This document shows positions 25,306 through 33,958 of a DNA stretch of 64,000 nt, piece after piece. Positions within the stretch are counted from its first letter, which is position 1, and the number at the start of each line of letters is the position of its first letter. The translations under genes and the position numbers were made by a program. The DNA is from Streptomyces termitum (lineage in GTDB: Bacteria; Actinomycetota; Actinomycetes; Streptomycetales; Streptomycetaceae): the NCBI RefSeq assembly GCF_014650175.1, contig NZ_BMUL01000014.1, positions 62,001-126,000 of the forward strand. Direction: 5' to 3'. The notes below the pieces were generated by a model that worked only from the letters and a program-made list of their open reading frames with translations, was not told the DNA's origin and did not search any database.

Positions 25306-26256
25306 TCAGGGCCGGGCGTCGACGGTGAGCACCACCTCGGTGGAGCCCGTGGAGCCCCAGTCCTCGTCCTCGAACCGCTCGTAGTTGGCGACGACCCAGA
25401 TGAAGAAGGCGAGGACCGCCGCGCCGAGCACGAGGGAGACCGCCCCGAGGATGATGCCCGCGAGGGCGGGGCCGCCGTTGCTCGCCTCGCCCCGGTTGGC
25501 ACGGCGGCGGCCGATGATGCCGAAGATCAGCGCGAGGACGCCGAGCAGGATGCCCAGGACGCCGTAGAACCAGAAGAGGCAGACGCCGATGATGCCGAGC
25601 ACCATGCCGGCCGTGCCCAGGCCGTTGTTCCCGCCGGGCTGCGGACCGTAGCCGTAGGGCGACGGCCCGGCGGCGGGGTAGCCGGACGGGTACGGCGAGG
25701 GGTAGCCGGACGGGGCGCCGTAGGAAGGGGACCCGTACGCCGGTACGGGAGGGGCCGGTGCCCCGTAGGCCGCCGGGCCGCCGGGGGCGACGGGCGGCGG
25801 CGGCAGCTCGGCCCCGGAACCGCCGGGCCCGGGACCCCCGGCCTTCCCGAAGGAGACACCGGGGACGGCGGGCGCGACGGGCGCGGACCCGACCGGGCTT
25901 CCCGGGGCGGGCGCGGCGGGCGCGGGGGCGGGTGCCGCCGCGGGCGCGGCGGCCTTGTCGAAGGAGACGCCGGGCGTGGCGGGCGCGGCGTCGGCCGGTC
26001 CCGCCTCGGGCGCCGTACCGGCCGGCTCGGCCGCCTTGCCGAAGGAGACGCCGGGCGCGGGCGCGGCGGGCGCGGCCCCCGGTGCTCCGTCGGCCGGCGG
26101 GCCGGTGGGTATCGCGGCGAGTGTCGGCTGCTGGTGGACCGGGGCGTCCGGCGCGGGCCGCCCGCCCGGGTCCGCCCGCTCGCCGTCGCGCGCCGGCGGG
26201 GCCCAGGGGTCGATCCCGCCCCGGTCCTCGGGGCGTGGCTCTCGGTTCTCGGTCAC
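25306..26256 (-). CDS. DUF4190-type membrane protein with repetitive Pro/Ala-rich N-terminus
   Basis: A 316-aa protein. Residues 1-200 are a disordered, Pro/Ala/Gly-rich cytoplasmic tail with three copies of PGVSF[G/D]KA and a Tyr-rich PSYGAPSGYPSPYPSGYP tract. Then come two membrane helices (LGTAGMVLGIIGVCLFWFYG and IFGIIGRRRANRGEASNGGP flanking the second helix), and a short extracytoplasmic tail. It is the common actinobacterial DUF4190 layout; the function is unknown. It is convergent with the NADAR gene. Confidence 0.8.
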   Translation of the reverse strand: MTENREPRPEDRGGIDPWAPPARDGERADPGGRPAPDAPVHQQPTLAAIPTGPPADGAPGAAPAAPAPGVSFGKAAEPAGTAPEAGPADAAPATPGVSFDKAAAPAAAPAPAPAAPAPGSPVGSAPVAPAVPGVSFGKAGGPGPGGSGAELPPPPVAPGGPAAYGAPAPPVPAYGSPSYGAPSGYPSPYPSGYPAAGPSPYGYGPQPGGNNGLGTAGMVLGIIGVCLFWFYGVLGILLGVLALIFGIIGRRRANRGEASNGGPALAGIILGAVSLVLGAAVLAFFIWVVANYERFEDEDWGSTGSTEVVLTVDARP

Positions 26257-26343
26257 TCAGGGCTCCCTCCGTGGTCCCGTCATGCTACGGCGTCGGCCCC
26301 CCACAGCCCGGCCCCGCCCGTGAGGCCCGCCTACGATGAGCCG

Positions 26344-27375
26344 ATGACCGACCTCCACCCCTTCATCGCGGGCCTCCCCAAGGCCGAGCTGCACGTCCAC
26401 CACGTGGGCTCCGCCTCCCCCCGGATCGTCTCCGAGCTGGCCGCCCGGCACCCGGACTCCAAGGTCCCCACGGACCCGGAGGCGCTCGCCGACTACTTCA
26501 CCTTCACCGACTTCGCGCACTTCATCGACGTGTACCTGTCCGTCGTGGACCTGGTGCGCACCCCCGAGGACGTCCGGCTGCTGACCTTCGAGGTCGCCCG
26601 GGACATGGCCCGGCAGAACATCCGCTACGCGGAGCTGACGATCACCCCGTACTCCTCGACCCGCCGGGGCATCGACGAGCGGGCCTTCATGGACGCGATC
26701 GAGGACGCCCGGAAGGCGGCGGAGGCCGAGTTCGGCACGGTGCTGCGCTGGTGCTTCGACATCCCGGGCGAGGCGGGGCTGGTGTCCGCCGAGGAGACCG
26801 CGCGGCTGGCGACGACCGACGCGCTGCGGCCGGAGGGCCTGGTCTCCTTCGGGCTGGGCGGCCCGGAGATCGGGGTGCCGCGCCCGCAGTTCAAGCCGTA
26901 CTTCGACCTGGCGCGGGCGGCCGGACTGCGGTCGGTGCCGCACGCGGGCGAGACGACCGGTCCGGAGACGGTCTGGGACGCGATCCGCGAGCTGGGCGCC
27001 GAGCGGATCGGGCACGGCACGAGTTCCGTACGGGACCCGGAGCTGCTGGCGTACCTGGCCGAGCACCGGATCGCCCTGGAGGTCTGCCCGACCTCGAACA
27101 TCGCGACCCGCGCGGTGGCGACCCTGGAGGAGCACCCGGTCCGGCTGATGGCCGACGCGGGCGTCCTCGTCACGGTGAACAGCGACGACCCGCCGATGTT
27201 CGGCACCGATCTGAACAGCGAGTACGCGGTCGCCGCCCGGCTGCTGGACCTGGACGAGCGGGGCCTCGCGGGCCTGGCGAAGAACGCCGTGGAGGCGTCC
27301 TTCCTCGACCCGGCCGGCAAGGAGCGGCTGGCCGCCGAGATCGACACGTACACGGAGGACTGGCTGACGCGCTGA
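26344..27375 (+). CDS. Adenosine deaminase-family deaminase (possibly aminodeoxyfutalosine deaminase)
   Basis: A 343-aa metal-dependent purine deaminase. Zinc ligands H17 and H19 are in ELHVHH, followed by PHAGE (catalytic Glu) and RIGHGTS, then VNSDDPPMFGT with the final metal aspartate. The family converts adenosine-type bases to inosine-type. From memory, the S. coelicolor protein at this locus acts on aminodeoxyfutalosine in the futalosine menaquinone pathway, so that is the preferred but unproven role. The ATG at 26344 lies at the first family motif; the upstream 70 codons are not conserved. It is followed after 20 bases by the phosphodiesterase gene. Confidence 0.88.
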   Translation: MTDLHPFIAGLPKAELHVHHVGSASPRIVSELAARHPDSKVPTDPEALADYFTFTDFAHFIDVYLSVVDLVRTPEDVRLLTFEVARDMARQNIRYAELTITPYSSTRRGIDERAFMDAIEDARKAAEAEFGTVLRWCFDIPGEAGLVSAEETARLATTDALRPEGLVSFGLGGPEIGVPRPQFKPYFDLARAAGLRSVPHAGETTGPETVWDAIRELGAERIGHGTSSVRDPELLAYLAEHRIALEVCPTSNIATRAVATLEEHPVRLMADAGVLVTVNSDDPPMFGTDLNSEYAVAARLLDLDERGLAGLAKNAVEASFLDPAGKERLAAEIDTYTEDWLTR

Positions 27376-27395
27376 CGCCCCCGAAGAATGGCCCC

Positions 27396-28085
27396 ATGCG
27401 ATCTGTGACTGTCGTAGGCCACCGCGGCGACCCGTACCGCGCCCGTGAGAACACCCTCGCCTCGATCGGCTCCGCCTTCGGGCGGGGTGCGGACGCGGTC
27501 GAGGTCGACGTCCGGCTGACGGGGGACGGGGTGCCGGTGCTGCTGCACGACGAGACCCTGAAGCGGTTGTGGGGCCACGACCGGCCGCTGTCCGCGCTCA
27601 CCCACGCGGAGCTGCGCGAGCTGACGTACGAGGGGGTGCCGACGCTGCGGGACGCGCTGCTCGCGGCCGGGGACCGGCGGCTGATGCTGGACCTGCCGGG
27701 CGGGAACGCCGCGTCGGTGCGGCGGATCGTCGGCGCGGTCCGCGAGGCGGGCGCCGGGGAGCGGGTGTACTACTGCGCGGGCGGGGTCGCGATGCTCCAG
27801 GTGCGGGCGGCGGACCCGCACGCGGAGATCGCGCTGACCTGGACCTCGCTGGCGCCGCCGCGCCCGGTGCTGCTGGACGCGGTCCGCCCGGCATGGCTCA
27901 ACTACCGCTTCGGGCTGCTGGACCGGGCGCTGGTGGAGCGGGTGCACCGGGACGGTCTGAAGGTGTCGGCCTGGACGCCGGACACCCGCCGGAGCATGCG
28001 TAGGCTGGTCGCGCACGGCGTCGACTCGATCACCACGAACCGGGTCGACGCCCTCGCCTCCGTCCTGCGAAAGGCTCCCCGATGA
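27396..28085 (+). CDS. Glycerophosphodiester phosphodiesterase
   Basis: A 229-aa GDPD-family TIM barrel. VVGHRGDP at 6-13 holds the catalytic His9, followed by VEVDVRLTGDGVPVLLHD with the metal-binding Glu/Asp and second His. It hydrolyses glycerophosphodiesters to glycerol-3-phosphate and an alcohol. No signal peptide is present, so it is cytoplasmic. The start at 27396 lies 20 bases after the deaminase stop, and the stop overlaps the next gene by ATGA, so it belongs to the operon running to the response regulator. Confidence 0.9.
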   Translation: MRSVTVVGHRGDPYRARENTLASIGSAFGRGADAVEVDVRLTGDGVPVLLHDETLKRLWGHDRPLSALTHAELRELTYEGVPTLRDALLAAGDRRLMLDLPGGNAASVRRIVGAVREAGAGERVYYCAGGVAMLQVRAADPHAEIALTWTSLAPPRPVLLDAVRPAWLNYRFGLLDRALVERVHRDGLKVSAWTPDTRRSMRRLVAHGVDSITTNRVDALASVLRKAPR

Positions 28086-28861
28086 ACAACCGCATCCGGA
28101 CCGACATCGCCCACAACGCCCGGGTGTGGAACTACTGGCTGGGCGGCAAGGACAACTATCCGGTGGACCGGGCCGTCGGCGACCAGGTCGTCGCCTTCCA
28201 CCCGGGGATCGGCGAAGTCGCCCGCGCCGACCGGGCGTTCCTCGGCCGGGCGGTGACCCGGCTGGCGGCGGGCGAGGGGGTGCGGCAGTTCCTCGACGTC
28301 GGCACGGGGCTGCCGACGGCCGACAACACGCACGAGGTGGCGCAGCGGATCGCGCCGGACGCGCGGATCGTCTACGTCGACAACGACCCGATCGTCCTGA
28401 CCCACGCGCGGGCGCTGCTGACCAGTGCCCCGGAGGGCGTGACGGCGTACGTGGACGCGGACGCCCGCGACCCGGAGCGGATCGTGGCGGCGGCGGGCGA
28501 GACGCTCGACCTGTCGCGTCCGGTGGCGGTGCTGCTGCTGGGCATCCTCAACTTCGTGCCGGACACCGGCGAGGCGCGGCGGGTGGTGCGGACGCTGATG
28601 GACGCGGTCCCGTCCGGCAGCTTCCTGGTGCTCACCCATCCGACGCTCGACCCGGAGCTGGGCGGGGAGGCCAACGAGGCGGCGATGGCGTTCTGGAACG
28701 AGAACGCGACCCCGCCGATCACGGCCCGCACCCGGGAGGAGTTCACCTCCTTCTTCGAGGGTCTTGAGCTGCTGGAGCCGGGGATCGTCTCCTGCTCGCG
28801 GTGGGGCGCGCCGGAGGCGGCCGCGGTGGCGCAGTTCGGCGCGGTGGGCCGCAAGCCGTAA
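28082..28861 (+). CDS. SAM-dependent methyltransferase (DUF574 family)
   Basis: A 259-aa protein of the large actinobacterial DUF574 family. The N-terminal signature is RVWNYWLGGKDNYPVDR (residues about 15-31), with SAM-binding FLDVGTGLPT and VYVDNDPIVLTHARALL. The substrate is unknown for the whole family. It overlaps both neighbours (ATGA with the phosphodiesterase; its TAA shares one base with the kinase ATG), so it is translationally coupled to a two-component system. Confidence 0.88.
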   Translation: MNNRIRTDIAHNARVWNYWLGGKDNYPVDRAVGDQVVAFHPGIGEVARADRAFLGRAVTRLAAGEGVRQFLDVGTGLPTADNTHEVAQRIAPDARIVYVDNDPIVLTHARALLTSAPEGVTAYVDADARDPERIVAAAGETLDLSRPVAVLLLGILNFVPDTGEARRVVRTLMDAVPSGSFLVLTHPTLDPELGGEANEAAMAFWNENATPPITARTREEFTSFFEGLELLEPGIVSCSRWGAPEAAAVAQFGAVGRKP

Positions 28862-30003
28862 TGCGGATACGGGGGGTGGGGCAGGCCCGGGCGTGGGGGG
28901 CCGCGCATCCGGGGGCGGTGGACGCGGGGATCGCGCTGCTGGTGCAGGTGGCGGTGACGATGCCGTTCGTGGTGCCGCGGCCGCCGGAGCTGGAGCCGGC
29001 GACCTGGCCGGCGTACGGGCTGACGACGCTGACGGTGCTGCCGCTGGTGTGGCGGCGGCGGGCGCCGATGGCGGTGCTGCTCGCGGTGCTGGCGGCGAGC
29101 GCGCTGTACCGGCTGGCGCTGGAGGGGCCGGGGCAGCCGCTGCCGTACCAGGGGCTGGTCTGCGCGTACACGATCGCGGCGCAGGCGCCGGCCCGGCAGC
29201 GGTGGGCGGCGGCGGGGCTGCTGCTGGTCGCGGTGCCGGCGTCGGTGTGGCTCAACACCCAGTCGGCGCGCGAACTCACCTTCTCCCTCTTCGTGTTCGC
29301 CGCCGCCTACGTCTTCGGCCGGCTGACCGACGCCCGGCAGCGGGAGCACCGGATCGAGCGGGAGCGGGCGGCGGCGCGCGAACGGGCCCGGATCGCGCGG
29401 GAGATGCACGACATCCTGTCGCACGCGGTGAGCCTGATGATCGTGCAGGCGGAGGCCGGGCCGCTGGCGGTGCGGGCGGCGCCGGAGCGGGCCGAGGCCG
29501 CCTTCGAGGCGATCTCGGCGACCGGCCGGGACGCGATGGCGCAGCTGCGGAGCATGCTGGGCGTGCTGCGGGACGGCGGGCCCGGCGGCGGGCGGTCGCC
29601 GCAGCCGGACCTGGACGGGCTGCCGGGGCTCCTGGAGCGGGTGCGGGCCGGCGGTCTCGACGTGCGGTACGGCTCCTCCGGGGAGCTGGCCGGGCTGCCG
29701 GCGCCGCTGGCGGCGGGCGTCTTCCGGATCGTGCAGGAGGCGCTGACCAATGTGGTCCGGCACGCGCGGGCGCGGAGCGCGACGGTGCGGATCGACCGGT
29801 CCGGCGGGGAGCTGACCGTGCTGGTCCGGGACGACGGGCGGGGTCCGCGGCCGGCGCGGACGGCGGGGCACGGGCTGGTGGGCATACGGGAGCGGGCCGC
29901 CGCGCACGGCGGCTCGGCGGCGACGGGCCCCGGCCCGGACGGCCGGGGTTTCGAGGTGCGGGTGGTGCTGCCGGTGCCGTCCGGAGAGGGGACGACGGGA
30001 TGA
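28861..30003 (+). CDS. NarL-type sensor histidine kinase
   Basis: A 380-aa kinase of the HisKA_3 class. Four or five membrane helices lie in residues 15-155 with almost no extracellular loop, suggesting membrane or cytoplasmic sensing. The phospho-acceptor H183 is in EMHDILSHAVS. The HATPase_c domain contains EALTNVVRHA and DDGRGPRP...GHGLVGIRERA. The start shares a base with the methyltransferase stop, and the stop overlaps the regulator gene by ATGA. Confidence 0.93.
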   Translation: MRIRGVGQARAWGAAHPGAVDAGIALLVQVAVTMPFVVPRPPELEPATWPAYGLTTLTVLPLVWRRRAPMAVLLAVLAASALYRLALEGPGQPLPYQGLVCAYTIAAQAPARQRWAAAGLLLVAVPASVWLNTQSARELTFSLFVFAAAYVFGRLTDARQREHRIERERAAARERARIAREMHDILSHAVSLMIVQAEAGPLAVRAAPERAEAAFEAISATGRDAMAQLRSMLGVLRDGGPGGGRSPQPDLDGLPGLLERVRAGGLDVRYGSSGELAGLPAPLAAGVFRIVQEALTNVVRHARARSATVRIDRSGGELTVLVRDDGRGPRPARTAGHGLVGIRERAAAHGGSAATGPGPDGRGFEVRVVLPVPSGEGTTG

Positions 30004-30710
30004 TCAGGGTGGTGGTCGCCGACGACCAGGAGCTGGTGCGGAGCGGTTTCGCGCTGATCCTGGACGTGCAGGAGGACGTCGAGGTGGTGGCGGAGGCGGC
30101 CGACGGGGCGGCGGCGGTGGAGGCGGTGCGGCGCCACCGGCCGGACGTGGCCCTGCTCGACGTGCGGATGCCCCGGCTGGACGGGATCGAGGCGTGCCGG
30201 GTGATCACGGCGGAGAGCGGCTGCCGGGTGGTGATGCTGACGACCTTCGACTCGGACGCGTACGTGTACGAGGCGCTGCACGCGGGCGCGAGCGGGTTCC
30301 TGCTGAAGGACGTGCGCCGGGACGACCTGGTGCACGCGGTGCGGGTGGTGGCGGCGGGCGACTCGCTGCTGGCGCCGTCGGTGGCGCGGCGGCTGGTGGA
30401 GCAGTACACGGCGGGCGGTCCGCGCCGGGCGGCGGCGCCCGATCCCCGGCTGGGGGTGCTGACCGGGCGGGAGCGGGAGACGCTGCTGCTGCTCGCGCGG
30501 GGGAGGTCGAACGCGGAGATCGCGGCGGAGCTGGTGGTGAGCGAGCACACGGTGAAGACGCACGTGGGGAACGTGCTGGCGAAGCTGGGGCTCCGGGACC
30601 GGATCCAGGCGGTGATCTGCGCGTACGAGACGGGCCTGGTGGCGCCGGGTCCTCCCCCGGCGGGGGGATTCCCGGGCGCCGGGTCCTCCCCCGCTCCGGC
30701 GAGGGGCTGA
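30000..30710 (+). CDS. NarL/FixJ-family response regulator
   Basis: A 236-aa regulator. The receiver domain has D54 as phosphorylation site (LLDVRMPRLDG), with acidic D8/D9 and K in FLLKDV. A LuxR-type HTH follows (LTGRERETLLLLARGRSN, SEHTVKTHVGNVLAKLGL), then a Pro/Gly/Ala-rich tail of about 20 residues. It is partner of the upstream kinase. Targets are unknown; the serine hydrolase 96 bases downstream is a candidate. Confidence 0.94.
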   Translation: MIRVVVADDQELVRSGFALILDVQEDVEVVAEAADGAAAVEAVRRHRPDVALLDVRMPRLDGIEACRVITAESGCRVVMLTTFDSDAYVYEALHAGASGFLLKDVRRDDLVHAVRVVAAGDSLLAPSVARRLVEQYTAGGPRRAAAPDPRLGVLTGRERETLLLLARGRSNAEIAAELVVSEHTVKTHVGNVLAKLGLRDRIQAVICAYETGLVAPGPPPAGGFPGAGSSPAPARG

Positions 30711-30806
30711 CCGGCCGGGACCGCCGGTGCGGGCGATCCGCGCGCGGGGGTGCTCCGGGGAGGCTGGGGGCATCGCACCGCCCGTCCGCAGCCGAGGAGT
30801 CCGACC

Positions 30807-31982
30807 GTGAAGAAATCCACCCGCGCCCTGCTCGCCGCCGCCCTGGTCCTGGGTGTCGCGGCGGGTCCGCTGTCCCTGTCCCCCGCCTTCGCGGCGTCCG
30901 CCCCGGCGGCGGTCGCGGCGGCGCCGTCGCCCGCCGGGGCGGTGGCGGAGGTGATCGCGGGGCTGCCCCGGGCCGACGCGACGGCGGCGCTGGTGCGGGT
31001 CGGCGGCACGGAGGGGTCCTGGCGGGGTTCGGCGGGGGTGCGGGACCTGGTGTCGGGGGCGCCGGCCGATCCGGCGGCCCGCTTCCGGGCCGGTTCGGTG
31101 ACGAAGGTGTTCACGGCGGCGACCGTGCTCCAGCTGGCCGCCGAGGGCCGGATCGACCTGGACCGGACGGCCCGCTCGTACCTGCCGGAGCTGATTCCGG
31201 GCCGGTACGCGACGGTGACGGTCCGCCAGTTGCTGAACCACACGCACGGCATCCCGGCGGCGGACCTGCCGGGCGAGACGGTGGAGGAGTGGTACGACCG
31301 CCGCTTCGCGGTGTACGCGCCCGAGGAGCTGGTGCGGGCGGCGACGGCGAAGCCGCGCGAGTTCCGGCCCGGCACCCGGCAGCACTACCTGAACATCGGG
31401 TACACGATCGCGGGGCTGATCGTGGAGCGGGTGACGGGCCGGACGTACGAGGCCGAGGTGGGGCGGCGGATCCTGCGGCCGCTGGGCCTGCGGGACACCT
31501 ACCTCCCGGGGCGCGAGGCGGAGATCCGGGGGGCGTACAACCACGGCTACCAGGTGATGCGGCTGGACGACGGGACGACCGGGCTGCGGGACGTGTCGGT
31601 GTGGCGGGCGACGGACGGCTGGGCGGCGGGCGACCTGGTGTCGACCACGGCGGACCTGGAGCGGTTCACCCGGGAGCTGTTCGCGGGCCGGGTGGTGCGC
31701 GGTCCGCTCCTGGAGGAGATGTTCACGCTGCCGGAGGTGGCGGACTTCTCGACCGGGGAGCCGGCGGCGTACTCGGCGGGGCTGTCGATGAAGCGGCTGG
31801 GCGGGCGCGAGGTGTGGGGGAAGACGGGCGGACGCTGGGGGTACAACGCGGCGATCGCCTCCACCCGGGACGGTGCCCGGACCCTGGTCTACAGCGTCAA
31901 CGCGACGGACGCGAAGGGTCAGGGCACCGATCCGACGGTGCTGCGGCTCATGCTGGCGACGTTCGGGGCGCCGTCGGAGTGA
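30807..31982 (+). CDS. Secreted serine hydrolase (beta-lactamase class C / D-Ala-D-Ala carboxypeptidase family)
   Basis: A 391-aa exported enzyme. The GTG start at 30807 has GAGGAG seven bases upstream and yields a signal peptide ending SPAFA. Catalytic S97-x-x-K100 (GSVTKVF) is followed by the YLN tyrosine motif in QHYLNIGYT and the KTG-like motif GKTGGRWGY. It acts on cell-wall peptides or beta-lactam-like esters; the exact substrate is not determinable. Its 3' end overlaps the convergent membrane-protein gene by 35 bases. Confidence 0.88.
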   Translation: MKKSTRALLAAALVLGVAAGPLSLSPAFAASAPAAVAAAPSPAGAVAEVIAGLPRADATAALVRVGGTEGSWRGSAGVRDLVSGAPADPAARFRAGSVTKVFTAATVLQLAAEGRIDLDRTARSYLPELIPGRYATVTVRQLLNHTHGIPAADLPGETVEEWYDRRFAVYAPEELVRAATAKPREFRPGTRQHYLNIGYTIAGLIVERVTGRTYEAEVGRRILRPLGLRDTYLPGREAEIRGAYNHGYQVMRLDDGTTGLRDVSVWRATDGWAAGDLVSTTADLERFTRELFAGRVVRGPLLEEMFTLPEVADFSTGEPAAYSAGLSMKRLGGREVWGKTGGRWGYNAAIASTRDGARTLVYSVNATDAKGQGTDPTVLRLMLATFGAPSE

Positions 31983-32493
31983 CCGCCCCGGCGGCCTCCA
32001 GCCGCTGGGTGAGGCGGCGGACGTAAAGCAGCGGGAGGATACCGACGACGCCGAAGGACATGTCGACGACCGACCACCAGAGGGGGATGTCGCGGATCGG
32101 TCCGCAGATCAGGGCGAGCGGGATGATCCCGGCGCAGGCGATCATGCCGAACTCGACGACCCAGACGTTGCGGACCGGGTCGCGGTAGGGGCCGAGGAAG
32201 GCGACGGCGATGACGAGGTGGGCGAAGGCCAGCCAGTCGGTGCCGTAGAGGAGGTACGGGGCCTCGGTCCCGGCCCGCTCGACGCCGACGGCGACCCGGT
32301 GGATCCATTCGGCGAGGCCGGGCAGCGCGTCGGCGACGGGCGCCGCCCAGCCTCCCAGCGCGTCGTCGAGCAGGCGGAGTTCGGTGACGAGCGGGAAGGC
32401 GGTGGCGCCGCTGAGGACGAGGCAGACGACGAAGAGGATCAGCCAGGCGCGGATGCGCGCGAGAAGGGCCGCGGGCCCGTGCGGTTCGCTCAT
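31948..32493 (-). CDS. Unknown small integral membrane protein
   Basis: A 181-aa protein with four or five predicted helices (LILFVVCLVLSGATAFPLV; WLAFAHLVIAVAFL; EFGMIACAGIIPLALI; VVDMSFGVVGILPLL) and conserved-looking GPYRDPVRNVWV and GPIRDIPLWW loops. The family is not recognised. There is no signal peptide. Two perfect 12-bp palindromes stand 22-56 bases upstream (32515-32526, 32538-32549), so the gene is probably tightly repressed by a dimeric regulator. Confidence 0.75.
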   Translation of the reverse strand: MSEPHGPAALLARIRAWLILFVVCLVLSGATAFPLVTELRLLDDALGGWAAPVADALPGLAEWIHRVAVGVERAGTEAPYLLYGTDWLAFAHLVIAVAFLGPYRDPVRNVWVVEFGMIACAGIIPLALICGPIRDIPLWWSVVDMSFGVVGILPLLYVRRLTQRLEAAGAVTPTAPRTSPA

Positions 32494-32514
32494 GGGGGCA
32501 GCGTACGCCCTTCT

Positions 32515-32549
32515 TGAACGCGTTCAGAAGGCGGGGTTGAACATGTTCA
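32515..32549 (-). promoter_or_regulatory. Two tandem palindromic operators
   Basis: TGAACGCGTTCA (32515-32526) and TGAACATGTTCA (32538-32549) share TGAAC-N2-GTTCA arms, with centres 23 bases apart (about two helical turns). The spacing and symmetry are typical for TetR-type dimers binding on one face of DNA. They lie directly upstream of the membrane-protein start; no TetR gene is adjacent. Confidence 0.7.
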
Positions 32550-32643
32550 GGAAAACGCTCCGGGAGGGGTGCGGGAGTCCGCGGGTGACGCGCGGATCGA
32601 CCGGGTCGGCTCTCCCGCCGGGAGGCCCGCGCGGTGCCCGGGC

Positions 32644-33807
32644 TCAGAGGCCGACGATGCCGTTCCAGCGCTTGGCGAACTCCCGGCGCTCGGACGCCTT
32701 GATGTCGCGGGCGATGGCGAGCCGGCCGCGCATGTCGGCGTCGGGGAAGATCAGCGGGTCCTCGGCGAGGGCGACCAGTTCCTCGTCGCCCGAGTCGGCG
32801 AGGACCGCCTGGGCGGCCGGGACGGGGCAGACGTAGTTGACCCACGCGGCGAGCTCGGCGGCGACCTCGGGCTCGTAGTAGTAGTCGATCAGCTTCTCGG
32901 CGTTGGCCTTGTGCCGGGCGAGGTTGGGGACCATCAGCGACTCGGCCCACAGCTCGCCGCCCTCCTCGGGCACGACGAACTCGATGTCGGGGTTGTCGGC
33001 CTGGAGCTGGATGACGTCGCCGGAGTACGCCTGGCAGGCGAGCACGTCGCCGCTGGAGAGGTCCTTGATGTAGTCGTTGCCGGTGAAGCGGCGGATGTGG
33101 CGGCGCTTGACCAGTTCCTCGATCCGGTCGCAGACGGCGTGGAAGTCGTCGGCGGTCCAGCGGGTGACGTCCACCCCGTCGCCCTGCATGAGCAGGGAGA
33201 TCGACTCGTCGAGGCCGGAGAGCAGGGTGACCTTGCCGCGCAGGTCGGCGTCCCACAGCTGGCGGGTGGAGCGCAGCTCGCGGCCCAGCCTGCGCCGGTT
33301 GTAGGCGATGCCGGTGATGCCGGACTGCCAGGGCACGGAGTGGAGCCGGCCGGGATCGAAGGCGGGCTTCAGGAGCTGCGGGTCGAGCTCGCGGGCGACG
33401 TGCGGCTGGGCGGCGCGGTCCATGGCCTGGACCCAGCCGAGGCGGACGAAGCGGGCGGCCATCCAGTCGCTGACGACGACGAGGTCCCGGTCGGTCCGCT
33501 GGCCGTTCATGAGGGCCGGGCCGATCTTGCCGAAGAACTCGTCGTTGTCGTTGATCTCCTCGGTGTAGCGGACGGCGATGCCGGTCCGCTTCCGGAAGGC
33601 GTCGAGGGTGGGCCGGCTGCCGGGATCGTCGTCGTCGGTGTCGATGTAGAGCGGCCAGTTGGCGAAGGTGACGCTGCGCTCGCGGGCGGACAGGTCCCGG
33701 CCGGCCCGCTCGTCCTCGGCGACGTAGGCGGGCTTCACCCCGCACGCGGCGAGCAGTCCGGCGGCCCCGGCTCCGCCGAGGCCCCGCAGGACGGACCGGC
33801 GCTTCAT
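32644..33807 (-). CDS. Orphan polyamine-type ABC substrate-binding lipoprotein
   Basis: A 387-aa PotD-like protein. A Tat-type signal (KRRSVLRGLGG) is followed by lipobox LLAAC at about residue 22. The mature motifs closely parallel those of potD at 21730: FANWPLYIDTDDDD, VSDWMAARFVRLGWV, RFTGNDYIKDLSSGD, QLQADNPDIEF. No permease or ATPase gene is next to it, so it may feed the PotABC machinery encoded at 18.8-21.7 kb with a different polyamine (inference). The ATG at 33807 begins the signal peptide. Confidence 0.88.
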   Translation of the reverse strand: MKRRSVLRGLGGAGAAGLLAACGVKPAYVAEDERAGRDLSARERSVTFANWPLYIDTDDDDPGSRPTLDAFRKRTGIAVRYTEEINDNDEFFGKIGPALMNGQRTDRDLVVVSDWMAARFVRLGWVQAMDRAAQPHVARELDPQLLKPAFDPGRLHSVPWQSGITGIAYNRRRLGRELRSTRQLWDADLRGKVTLLSGLDESISLLMQGDGVDVTRWTADDFHAVCDRIEELVKRRHIRRFTGNDYIKDLSSGDVLACQAYSGDVIQLQADNPDIEFVVPEEGGELWAESLMVPNLARHKANAEKLIDYYYEPEVAAELAAWVNYVCPVPAAQAVLADSGDEELVALAEDPLIFPDADMRGRLAIARDIKASERREFAKRWNGIVGL

Positions 33808-33892
33808 GGTGTTCCTGGCAGTCGCTCTCACCCGCGCAGCATCCCGCCCGCCCCCGACCTGCCGCAATGGACGCTCCGTCGAGCGGCACGGC

Positions 33893-33939
33893 GGGGCCCC
33901 GACACCTTGTCGATGATCCGTCGACGGGTGCCGGGGCCC
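33893..33939 (-). terminator. Hairpin terminator after the third aldehyde dehydrogenase
   Basis: GGGGCCCCGACACC pairs with GGGTGCCGGGGCCC (one mismatch), with an inner GTCGA/TCGAC stem in the loop, 20 bases past the dehydrogenase stop at 33959. Confidence 0.6.
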
Positions 33940-33958
33940 GGGTGCGCTACCGGCCGGT

